Assembly: GCA_021787845.1 (NCBI GenBank)
Contig: JAJYLH010000004.1
Coordinates: 62,001-126,000 of the forward strand
From: Myxococcales bacterium
GTDB taxonomy: Bacteria > Myxococcota > Myxococcia > Myxococcales > JAJYLH01
Length of the DNA stretch: 64,000 nucleotides
Reading direction: 5' to 3'
Positions 55,852 through 64,000 of the stretch are shown piece after piece. The stretch's first letter is position 1. Each line of letters begins with the position of its first letter. The notes beneath the pieces are model-generated. The model was given only the letters and a program-made list of their open reading frames with translations, searched no databases and had not been told where the DNA came from. A program made the position numbers and the translations under genes.

Positions 55852-56277
55852 CTATTGAGGGGCGCCGCAGGCGAGCCACCGGAGGATCGTCTGGCGGTCG
55901 GCGTCGGTCGGCTGCTGCCGGTAGGACGGCGGCATCATCTGGCTCTGGATGTACGACGAGATGGTGCCGGCCTGCTGCTGGACCGTCGAGAGATTCGAGA
56001 AATAGGGGTGGCAGCCGGTGCAGTAGTTGTCGAAGAACGGCAGCGCGATCGAGCTCCAGGCGCCCGGCTGGCAGGCTGGGTCCACCTGACCGGCGTCGGC
56101 GGTGCCCCCGTCCGGGGTCCCCCCGTCCGAGCCCGAGTCGGCCGTCGAGGTGTTGCCCTGGTTGCCGTTTCCGTTCCCCCCGCCAGCGTAGGCGCTCGGT
56201 GGCCCGCAGGCGACGAGCGAGAGCGCTGCCGCGAGAGCTGCGACCGCGAGGAGTCTTCGCGAATTCGGAGGCCTCAT
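55852..56277 (-). CDS. Single CxxCH lipoprotein (cytochrome c-like)
   Basis: 141 residues from ATG 56275-56277. Signal and lipobox (AALSLVACG), a Gly/Asn/Asp-rich linker (GGGNGNGNQGNT), then a compact domain with CTGCH after FFDNYCTGCHPYF and MMPP as a possible axial-Met segment, ending LRWLACGAPQ. This is the layout of one-heme myxobacterial cytochrome-like lipoproteins. An electron-transfer role is inferred from the motif. Confidence 0.78.
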   Translation of the reverse strand: MRPPNSRRLLAVAALAAALSLVACGPPSAYAGGGNGNGNQGNTSTADSGSDGGTPDGGTADAGQVDPACQPGAWSSIALPFFDNYCTGCHPYFSNLSTVQQQAGTISSYIQSQMMPPSYRQQPTDADRQTILRWLACGAPQ

Positions 56278-56381
56278 CGCTCTCTTCGATGCGCCAGCGC
56301 TCGACCGGTCGCAACGTTTCTGGAGCAGCGCCATCCTGAGCGAAAGCTCATCAGGGCGCGGCGGGCCAGGCGAGGTGGCGG

Positions 56382-56603
56382 ATGAACCCCGTTCGGGAAG
56401 CGCTTCAGGAGAACGGCTGGTACATCCGAGTCACCCGCTGGTCGATGGGCTGGCAGGTGGGCGCGTACTGGCCGACGTTCCCCGCGAAGCTCGGCGCGAG
56501 CTCCGGCTGGTTTCCCAGCGAGGACGAGGCATGGGCGGACCTCCTTCCGCGGGTGGAGGCGGTGAAGGCGCTGCCCGAATTCCCGGCCAACGCTGGGCGA
56601 TAG
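56382..56603 (+). CDS. Small hypothetical protein
   Basis: 73 residues. ATG 56382 has GAGGTGGCGG upstream. Aromatic-rich (NGWYIRVTRWSMGWQVGAYWPTF) with an acidic amphipathic C-terminal half. No signal peptide and no family recognised. It could be real given codon-like composition, or a chance frame; it sits on the strand of the following gene. Confidence 0.5.
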   Translation: MNPVREALQENGWYIRVTRWSMGWQVGAYWPTFPAKLGASSGWFPSEDEAWADLLPRVEAVKALPEFPANAGR

Positions 56604-56739
56604 CGATCCAGCTCGATGGATTCGCTGCCGCCCACCGCCGCGCCATCGAGCGAGGCTCGAGCTGGAGCGCCCCGTCTGTCCTTGACGGATAGCGAACCTT
56701 CGGGCAGTCTTCGCCCCCCGACTCGGAAAAGGGCGCCCC

Positions 56740-58356
56740 ATGAGAAAAACCACGCTGGTCGTGCTGGCCGTCGCGCTCGGAAGCTGCCGCTGCGCGCCGC
56801 ACCGGGGCCTGAGCCCGGACGCGGCTGCCATCTTCTCCCGCGCCGACGAGCCGGGCGCCGGCGGCGCGCTGGTGATCGACCTCGACCAGGCGCGGCAGCT
56901 CGGCCTGCTCAAGCCCGGCGGCAACGGCTTTCGGACCCTGACCGACCTCGGCCTCTACCTGCTTCCCGGCATCGCTGCCGAGATGCAGGGCGAGCCGCTG
57001 GGCCAGCTCGCGGCCCGGTCGTCGGTTCTGCTCGGCATCCTGCGCGACTGGGCGAAGTGGCCACGGGTGCAGCGGTTCGGCCTCCTGGTGCCGGCGCCGC
57101 TCCCCGGACAGCCGGTCGACGCCCTGGTCAACGGGATGACCCTGGTGCTCGCGGTCCGCGGCTCCACCGCCGCGAACCAGGAGCTCCTGCAGGGCATCGC
57201 CGCTCTCGCGAGGGCGGGTGGGCGATTGCCTCTCAAGAGCGCAAACGGTGACCTCTGCTACACCGGGCCCGCCCTCGGCGCCGACGTCTGCGTGCAGGCG
57301 GGCGACGGCTACTTCGCGGCGTCGAGCCCCCAGGGCCTGGCGACCCTCCTGCCGGGCAAGGGCACCCCGAGACCGAAAGCGCACCCGCCCGCGCTGGTCT
57401 TCTTGCACGCGGACATCCCGGCGCTGGGCCAAGGGACCCTGTCGGTCTCCGGGACCTCTTCCGTCCAGCTCGCGGCGATGGTGGCGCCGGCCGACGAGGG
57501 GCTCGCGAAGACCCTCGAGTCGACCGCGAAAGACTATCTCGCGAAGCTCGACCAGACCCGGGCGAAGACCCGCTCGACCCTCGCGCCGGAGCTGAAGGCG
57601 ACCCAGGCCGCGCTGGCCCAGGACCCCAAGGCGCCGGCGAGCCTGAAGGCGACCGCGGCGTCGATGACCGTCGACCGCCTTCTCGACCCGGACGGCAACT
57701 ACGGCGAGCTACGCAAGAGCGTTCTCGTCGAGCGTAAGGGCAACCGGGTCTCGCTAGCGCTCACGGTCCCCGCGAAGGTGGTCCGGCAGTTCGTGAAGCC
57801 GTCGGGGCTGATGACCACGGTCGCCGTCGGCGGCATCCTCGCGGCGATCGCGATTCCGAACTTCCTGAAGTATCAGGCCCGGTCCAAGCAGTCGGAATGC
57901 CAAGCGAACCTGAGGGCTTTCTTCACTGCCGAGAAGGCGTACTACCAGGAAAAGGACTCCTATTCGGCGAGCATCTCCGACGTGGGGTTCGAACCCGAGC
58001 GCGGCAACCGCTACGCGTACTTCGCCTCGGCGACCGGCCCGCTGGAGGATCGGTCGGGGGCCAGTCTCTCACCCGCCGTGGCTGGTCCGGGCGGGGCCTC
58101 CGGCGTCGGCGTAGACGTTTTCCGCTTCCCCGACCTGCGGCCGCTCCAAGCGAGCGATCTGCCTCCGCTCCTCGCCGGCAGCGTGCCCCTCGGGCTGACC
58201 GGCCAGTGCCCCGCCTGCCAGATCACGATGGCCTGCGCGAGCACCTTGAGCGCTGGCGGGTCGCTCGACGTCTGGTCGATCTCGACCCAGGTCCGCTTCG
58301 GTCCCCGCGGGATCATCCGCGCCGGCGAGCCCTTCAACGACCTCTCGGGGCTCTAG
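56740..58356 (+). CDS. Lipoprotein fused to a PilA-like pilin body
   Basis: 538 residues. N-terminal signal with lipobox-type cysteine (AVALGSCRC). Residues about 30-350 form an Ala/Leu-rich domain of unknown type. At 358-378 lies a membrane helix (TTVAVGGILAAIAIPNF) that continues as FLKYQARSKQSECQANL and AEKAYYQEKDSYS, then GFEPERGNRYAYF. This matches the myxobacterial PilA sequence after its first helix turns, but the prepilin peptidase site and the FTLIEL start are absent. The stop codon shares CTAG with the convergent gene. Function unknown; assembly into pili is unlikely without the leader. Confidence 0.8.
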   Translation: MRKTTLVVLAVALGSCRCAPHRGLSPDAAAIFSRADEPGAGGALVIDLDQARQLGLLKPGGNGFRTLTDLGLYLLPGIAAEMQGEPLGQLAARSSVLLGILRDWAKWPRVQRFGLLVPAPLPGQPVDALVNGMTLVLAVRGSTAANQELLQGIAALARAGGRLPLKSANGDLCYTGPALGADVCVQAGDGYFAASSPQGLATLLPGKGTPRPKAHPPALVFLHADIPALGQGTLSVSGTSSVQLAAMVAPADEGLAKTLESTAKDYLAKLDQTRAKTRSTLAPELKATQAALAQDPKAPASLKATAASMTVDRLLDPDGNYGELRKSVLVERKGNRVSLALTVPAKVVRQFVKPSGLMTTVAVGGILAAIAIPNFLKYQARSKQSECQANLRAFFTAEKAYYQEKDSYSASISDVGFEPERGNRYAYFASATGPLEDRSGASLSPAVAGPGGASGVGVDVFRFPDLRPLQASDLPPLLAGSVPLGLTGQCPACQITMACASTLSAGGSLDVWSISTQVRFGPRGIIRAGEPFNDLSGL

Positions 58357-60086
58357 CTCGGAAGACCACCCGCCTGCCGCCGCACCAGCTCGAGGTCGAA
58401 GATGCGCCGGAGGATGGCGATGGCGCAGGCATAGGTCGAGTCCACCCCGAAGTACGAGAGGCTCTTCGACAAGAGGCTCTGCCGTCGGGAGTAAGGGGTA
58501 TCCGAGGCATAGTGTAAGACGCCGACGTCGACCGCCGTCTGGCTGGCGAGCTGGACGATTTCGTCGTTCGGGTGCCGCTTGGGGTTGACCGTCTCGTACA
58601 CGGCGGACAGGTACGGTCCGGCTTCCATCTCCAGCACCGTATAGCCCTCGCGATAGAATACGCTCATGTACTCGCGGTTCTGCAGGAACGCGCCGCGGAC
58701 GGTCAGGGCCTTCTGGTTGTCGAGAACGGTGCCGTGGCCCAGGAACGATTGTACTTGGCTCGCCGTGAAGCCGTTGCGAAAGAGGTAGGTGTTCTTCGAG
58801 TGCTCGTCGTGGACGACGTTGGAGAGCATCACGTCGCCGACCCGCCCGTTCAAGGTGGCGGCCTTGCCCATCAGGTAGATGCCCCGCAATTCGCCGATGC
58901 CCTGCGCGATCCGGGAGAGGTGGTGGTAGGCGGCGAGCCCGAGGGGGTAGTCGATGTTCAGAATAACCGCGTCGCTCCCGCCGAGACGCTCGAACCCCGG
59001 CACGCGCACCCGCTGGTCGACCGGCGCGAAAGGCAGGCGGCCAAGCTCGATCACCTGCGCCGAGACGTCGACGTGCCCCGGGCTCTCGATGGAGCGGATG
59101 CCGCGGCTCTCGTCCGACCGCTGCACCGCCTGGCGCCGCTCGTCGTCGCCGTGGATGAACGCGCGCAACAGGTAGTAGGAGAGGTTCGACAGCTCGTCCT
59201 CGCGCGATTCGACCTCTGCTTTCTCCACCGCCGGCGCCAGGTCCTCCGGGTTCTCGCGGCGCACCCAGTCCAACAGCTCCCGGCGGTTCTCGAGAGCGTA
59301 TCCGCCCAGCAGGTTCGCGAACGAGTGGCTGTTCGAGCTGACGAAGTAGACCGGCGGCCGCCGCATCGGCGCCGCGCGCAGGTAGGCGGGCTCGATGCCG
59401 CTCCACCAGCGCTGCGCCGCCCGCTGGTACTCCGCGAAGGAGCCGTTGAAGAGCCGGACGGTCAGGTCTCGCCGCTCGCTCGCCAGCGCCCGTATCGGTT
59501 CCCCAGAGCGCTCTTGCAGGACGGCGAGGAGCTTTCCCGCTTCCTCGGGCGAAAGGCCCATCTCGTCCGCCAGGTCCTGGACGCGCGGCACGAGCGGCCG
59601 CTCTTCGGGCGCCGACCGGATGAGCTCTCCCAGATGGGTCTCGGAAAGCAGCGCGTGGAGCTTGTTCCATTCGATCTGGTAGGCGGTGAGGATCGGCACC
59701 AGGTCGTCGACGTCGGTCGCGCTCGTGACGAACACCGCCAGGGTCGAGTCGCCGTCGAAGCGCAGCGGCCGCCGCCGTCCGCGGGAGCGCACCCGCTCCC
59801 AGCCGCGCACGTCGAGCCCCTCCGCCTCGAACTGCTCGTGGCTCTGGCCCAGCACCACCCGGCGGACCCGGTGCATGCAGGGCGGCAGCCGGGCCGCGCT
59901 GTACCCGAAGGCCGCGAGGTCTGGAGCCGGGTCGCGGGCGCCCGTGTGCAGGCTGGAGCTCGAGTAGGCGTGCGCCTCTTCGAACGCGCGCACCCGCACC
60001 TCGCCGGAGCTGCGCAAGAGCGAGGTGTACGTCCGAATGTAGAGGTCGATTTCGTCGCTGGTCGTCCGGGGGGTCAGCCGCTCCAT
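58353..60086 (-). CDS. Uncharacterised protein, nucleoside-phosphorylase-like C-terminal half
   Basis: 577 residues from ATG 60084-60086; a longer frame to 60125 is possible. No signal or membrane segment, so cytoplasmic. The C-terminal about 220 residues show GIYLMGKAATLNGRVGDVML and GYTVLEMEAGPYLSAVYE, resembling the GTAG...GDV and EME segments of the purine nucleoside phosphorylase/MTA nucleosidase fold. The N-terminal part is helical and rich in Arg and Glu, without known motifs. Function unknown; nucleoside or nucleotide binding is only a guess. Confidence 0.6.
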   Translation of the reverse strand: MERLTPRTTSDEIDLYIRTYTSLLRSSGEVRVRAFEEAHAYSSSSLHTGARDPAPDLAAFGYSAARLPPCMHRVRRVVLGQSHEQFEAEGLDVRGWERVRSRGRRRPLRFDGDSTLAVFVTSATDVDDLVPILTAYQIEWNKLHALLSETHLGELIRSAPEERPLVPRVQDLADEMGLSPEEAGKLLAVLQERSGEPIRALASERRDLTVRLFNGSFAEYQRAAQRWWSGIEPAYLRAAPMRRPPVYFVSSNSHSFANLLGGYALENRRELLDWVRRENPEDLAPAVEKAEVESREDELSNLSYYLLRAFIHGDDERRQAVQRSDESRGIRSIESPGHVDVSAQVIELGRLPFAPVDQRVRVPGFERLGGSDAVILNIDYPLGLAAYHHLSRIAQGIGELRGIYLMGKAATLNGRVGDVMLSNVVHDEHSKNTYLFRNGFTASQVQSFLGHGTVLDNQKALTVRGAFLQNREYMSVFYREGYTVLEMEAGPYLSAVYETVNPKRHPNDEIVQLASQTAVDVGVLHYASDTPYSRRQSLLSKSLSYFGVDSTYACAIAILRRIFDLELVRRQAGGLPS

Positions 60087-60460
60087 GGGGAGAGGATCAC
60101 TAGTGCCGGCCGCCCTGCCCGGCACCTCGTTCTTGCTGTCCGTCCCGAGGGCCGGCGCCCGTCGTCAGCGTACCCGGCCGAATCCGCTCCGACTGCTTGC
60201 CCGATTGACCGCGTCTTGCCGCGAGCGCAACTCCGCTCATCCCGAGACGTCATGAGCCGTGCCGGCTCAGCATGGGCGATGAAAATGTTCTCGGAGGAAG
60301 CGTAGGGATTTCGCGGAGTTGCGGCCCCTTTTTCATGGCAGCGCAGTCGAGGCACGGGCGCGGCATGGTCCGCTCCACCTGTCCTTCGACTGCGCACAGG
60401 ACGAGCGGCCGGGCTCCCGAGCGAGGCGCGATCAACCGGACGAGCAGAACCGCTCCGACC
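60087..60460. other. 374-bp intergenic region
   Basis: Between two minus-strand genes. Holds a palindrome of the CCTTCGACTGCGC family at 60375-60408 and several short GC-rich hairpins. A 17-codon frame near 60250 is too short to support. No clear promoter was identified. Confidence 0.55.
60375..60408. repeat. CCTTCGACTGCGC palindrome family
   Basis: Core GTCCTTCGACTGCGCACAGGAC, with stem GTCCT (60381-60385) and AGGAC (60398-60402) and outer CGCTC/GAGCG remnants. Lies just past the stop of the FHA coiled-coil gene (minus), so it may act as its terminator. Confidence 0.6.
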
Positions 60461-62857
60461 TCAGGCGACCCCGTTCAAGGTGACGAACATCGCCGCCGCC
60501 TCGCCCAGGTCCTTGACGTCGACCCGCCCCTGCCCAGCGGCCTTGGCGAACCCGACGATGTACTGGCTGCGGGTGTCGCCGCCCCCCTGGAGCGTTTCCC
60601 GATAGCGGTCCTTCGCCTTCTGATGGACCGGCGAGACCATCACCGTCACCGTCTGGTCCTGCACGTCGACGCGAATCGCGGGCACGTGGTCGTCGTCCAC
60701 CGCGAGCGCGCGCGCCTCGCGCATCAGGGCGAAGGCGAAGAGCACCCCTTCCGGCTGCGAGACGCCGAGCGGCGGCGGTGCCGAAGAGAAGGTGACCTTC
60801 GCCGCCGCGCCGGGATCGACCTCCTTGACGAGGCCCTGGCTCTTGGCGAAGCAGCGCTCCAAGTCCGTGCTCTCCTCGTCCTCTTTCATCGCGTCCTGGT
60901 AGTCGAGGATCAGCCGCTTGGCCTTGACCGTCGCCTCCGCGTTCTCGTCGCCGATGGACTCCATGTTGTGGATGACGACGTCCGGCTGGGTCTCGTCGAT
61001 GAGCTCGCGCAGCATCCGCTGCTGGTCCGGGTCGAGCTTCGTGTAGTTGATCTGCCGGACGCAGTTGGCGAGGAGCCCGCAGTCGTGGACGTAGCCCTTG
61101 AGCACCTCGGCGTTGCGCTTCAAGAGGCTGACCGCGTTGTTGATGCCCTCCAGCATCCCTCCTGCTGCCTCGCCGAGCAGGTTCGTGCGCCCGTTCGCGT
61201 AGGCCAGGGTCGCATCGTCGACCGTGCCCGAAGGCCCCGTCCCGGCGTTCGCTTCCAGCGCCTCCACCACCTGCTGCATTTCCGCGTTCTGCCGCTTGAG
61301 CGACTCCAGCTCGTCGACCTGGCTCTTGTAGCGGGCCTCCCAGTCGAAGGTCGCGTCGCGGCTCGCCTTGAGCACGTCGTGGTCCGCCTGCAGCGTCTTG
61401 AGCTGCATCAGGGCGGCCTCCTTGTTCGCCAGCAGGTCGAGCCGTTCCTGCCGGAGCCGGGTGATCTCCTGGTCCGCCTCGCCGACCTTCTGGCGCAAGT
61501 CCTCCGCCACCGCCTCGAGCTGGGAGATGCGCGCCTTCGCGCCGGCGGCCTGGCGCTCGGCCTCGGCCAAGAGCGTGTTCCTCTCCATCAGGTCGTTGAC
61601 CTGCTTCGCGAGGCTCGCCTTCTCGTCCGACAAGTCGGTGGCGCGCCCGTGCGCCTCGTCCAGGGCGGACTTCGCGCTCGCCTCCCGCGCCGCCGCCTGC
61701 TCCGCCGCGCTCCTCTGGCCGATCAGCTCGTCCTTCGCCTGCGCGACCTCGCTCCTCAGCTTGAGCACCAGCGCCTTGTTCTCTCCCAGCTCCTGGGCGA
61801 GCTGGGTCATCTGCTCAGCGGCAGCGCCCCCGCCCTCCCCGACGACCCGGGCCGCTTGCGCCCGCGCCTTCGACAGCTCCTGGGTCAACGACGCCTGCTG
61901 CGCGCCCATCTCCGAGAGGAGCTGGTTCTTCTGCTTGACCCGCTCGTTCGCTTCCCGCTCCCGGGCGCTCGTCGCCAAGAGCTCCTCTTCGAGGCGCTTC
62001 TGCTCCGCCGCCGCCGTCTGGAGCTGGTCGTCCCTCTCCCGCATCGCCGCCGCCGCCCGGTCGTCGCGCTCGGAGAAGAGCTTGATCAGGTCGTCCTTCT
62101 CCCGAAGCCCCCGCTGGGCCGCGTCCGCCTCGGCCGCCTTCGCCGCCGCCCGCCCCTCGAGGTCCTTGGCCTGCCTCTCGAGCGTGTCGAGCTGCCGCTT
62201 GCTCTCCAGGAGCACTCCTGCTTCCACCCGCTTGCGTTCTCGCTCCAGCTCCTCGGGGCTGTAGTAGGCCTCTTTTTCCTGGAGCGAGGCCGCGAGCCGC
62301 CGGTTCTCCTCGTCGCGCTCGCGCATCAGCTCCCTGAGCTTCGCGAGCTCGTCCTTGGTCCCCGAGACCGCCTGGTCCGCGGCGAACTTCTCGCGCTCGG
62401 CGAACTCCGAGCGCATCCGGTCCATCTCCTGCTCCAGGGTCTTGTAGCGGGCCTGGAGCGTCGAAAGCTCGAGCTGGAGCTCGCCCGCCCGCGCGCCCTC
62501 CTCTGCCTTGGGGGGCGGCGGCGCAGCCGCTGGGGCGGAGCGCACCTGCTGAGGCGCCTTCCGGGCCGCCGCCGCGGAGACGAACTGGCAGACCACCGGC
62601 CCGAAAGCGAGGCGGTCGCCGTTCTTGAGCGCCTCCCGGTCGATGTCGGCGTTGTTGACCAGGGTCCCGTTGGTCGACCCGAGGTCCATCACCCACCACT
62701 GGTCGTTCTCGGCCCAGATTTTCGCGTGCTTGGAGGAGACCCCCGCGTCCGGCAACCGCACGTCGTTCGAGGGCGCCCGGCCGATGAAGTTGGGCTCGAG
62801 CTGCAGATCGATCTCCTGGCCCTTGAGCGAGCCATTCAAAATTCTTAACGTCGCCAT
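60461..62857 (-). CDS. FHA-domain coiled-coil protein with possible pseudo-kinase end
   Basis: 798 residues from ATG 62855-62857. FHA domain in about the first 95: FIGRAPSNDV, GVSSKHAKI, DLGSTNGTLV (Gly-Arg, Ser, His, Asn all present), so phosphothreonine binding is expected. Residues about 130-570 are a long coiled coil, Glu/Ala/Lys/Arg/Gln-rich with few breaks. The end (about 590-798) contains AAGGMLEGINNAVSLLKRN, faintly like a histidine-kinase dimerisation helix without the histidine, and a beta-alpha part with IRVDVQDQTVTVMVSP. Large myxobacterial scaffold proteins have this plan. No membrane segment. Confidence 0.8.
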   Translation of the reverse strand: MATLRILNGSLKGQEIDLQLEPNFIGRAPSNDVRLPDAGVSSKHAKIWAENDQWWVMDLGSTNGTLVNNADIDREALKNGDRLAFGPVVCQFVSAAAARKAPQQVRSAPAAAPPPPKAEEGARAGELQLELSTLQARYKTLEQEMDRMRSEFAEREKFAADQAVSGTKDELAKLRELMRERDEENRRLAASLQEKEAYYSPEELERERKRVEAGVLLESKRQLDTLERQAKDLEGRAAAKAAEADAAQRGLREKDDLIKLFSERDDRAAAAMRERDDQLQTAAAEQKRLEEELLATSAREREANERVKQKNQLLSEMGAQQASLTQELSKARAQAARVVGEGGGAAAEQMTQLAQELGENKALVLKLRSEVAQAKDELIGQRSAAEQAAAREASAKSALDEAHGRATDLSDEKASLAKQVNDLMERNTLLAEAERQAAGAKARISQLEAVAEDLRQKVGEADQEITRLRQERLDLLANKEAALMQLKTLQADHDVLKASRDATFDWEARYKSQVDELESLKRQNAEMQQVVEALEANAGTGPSGTVDDATLAYANGRTNLLGEAAGGMLEGINNAVSLLKRNAEVLKGYVHDCGLLANCVRQINYTKLDPDQQRMLRELIDETQPDVVIHNMESIGDENAEATVKAKRLILDYQDAMKEDEESTDLERCFAKSQGLVKEVDPGAAAKVTFSSAPPPLGVSQPEGVLFAFALMREARALAVDDDHVPAIRVDVQDQTVTVMVSPVHQKAKDRYRETLQGGGDTRSQYIVGFAKAAGQGRVDVKDLGEAAAMFVTLNGVA

Positions 62858-63168
62858 CGGCGGCACCCCAGATGTCGGGCCGAACAGCACGGCACCGGAA
62901 GAGCGCGAATATCCCACACCGGACAGCAAATCAACAACGCGTTCGCGGGGTCGCCCGCCGGCCGGAGGCCGGGCGGGGCGGTCCGGGGAGCGGGCTGGCC
63001 GGCGGTCCGGGGCCTTGACCTTCGCCTCCGAGTCCAGTTAGTAGGGCGCCCGTTTTTCGCAGGCCGCACCCGATGGGCAAGAGGTGGCGGCGCTGTTTCT
63101 CAACACGCTTGCGCTCCCGCCGAGGCGGCACCGTCGCCGAGGTCCAGAAAGGGAGCGATGGAGGCGAC
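62858..63168. other. 311-bp divergent promoter region
   Basis: Between the FHA coiled-coil gene (minus) and the pyrophosphatase (plus). A TTGACC at 63015-63020 with TTAGTA 17 bp later is a weak promoter candidate for the pyrophosphatase. Otherwise GC-rich without repeats of the other families. Confidence 0.45.

Positions 63169-64000
<832 letters not shown>

Noticed and set aside
60272-62848. 858-codon open frame on the plus strand
   Set aside because: Antisense to the FHA coiled-coil gene; the Leu/Arg richness reflects the complement of a Glu/Ala coiled coil.

Overview
The window looks like a chromosomal segment of a member of the Myxococcota (myxobacteria-like). The evidence is very high GC with strong third-position GC; a Ser/Thr kinase with a PEGA domain; two sigma-54 activators, one with an FHA domain; a C-terminal Cys-helix-Arg tail of MYXO-CTERM type; Cys-rich and DxNxDG repeat lipoproteins; many lipoproteins; and a region nearly identical in style to myxobacterial PilA. 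No rRNA, tRNA, CRISPR array, transposase, integrase or phage gene was recognised. This is inference from gene content, not a phylogeny.

Layout. 0-6 kb: a UDP-glucuronate decarboxylase-like epimerase, a DxNxDG-repeat lipoprotein, a three-gene pyruvate/2-oxoacid:ferredoxin oxidoreductase operon (gamma-delta fusion, alpha, beta) and a hemerythrin-like protein. 6-18 kb: two lipoproteins, then a minus-strand block SpoIID-like protein > Ser/Thr kinase > TPR protein > FHA-GAF-sigma-54 activator (a plausible signalling operon), a two-part protein with a GYPxCC motif, and an OmpR-type regulator with an altered acidic pocket. 18-27.4 kb: one giant predicted lipoprotein of 3077 residues built from propeller blades. 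27.5-33 kb: an ECF sigma factor with a zinc-finger tail, a small His-Pro-repeat lipoprotein, a class V aminotransferase, an encapsulin-type ferritin with a cargo peptide, and a glycosidase-like lipoprotein. 33-40 kb: a REC-GGDEF protein, an ATP-grasp protein, a triple-CxxCH lipoprotein, and an ABC-2 exporter operon. 39.7-48.4 kb: an outer-membrane-like protein, a MYXO-CTERM surface lipoprotein, a thioesterase, a MoxR/VWA/release-factor-like group, an RpoH-type sigma factor and QueF. 48.5-64 kb: Tmk, a PocR-sigma-54 activator, a methyltransferase, a HAD phosphatase, a CoA-binding protein, aminopeptidase P, a lipoprotein-pilin fusion, an uncharacterised 577-residue protein, an FHA coiled-coil protein and the 5' part of a membrane pyrophosphatase that runs off the window.

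The most unusual features are: (i) the giant lipoprotein, whose 49 recognisable blades fall into blocks of 7, 7, 7, 14 and 14 between four Ig-FN3 linkers, so it reads as seven seven-bladed propellers on a string; (ii) six intergenic arrays with a 9-bp period and consensus near GATCRGWCC, five of them close behind stop codons; (iii) an encapsulated-ferritin-like gene with a C-terminal encapsulin cargo peptide but no shell gene anywhere in the window; and (iv) a PilA-like pilin body, without prepilin leader, fused behind a lipoprotein domain. Several other palindromic repeat families fill the intergenic gaps.
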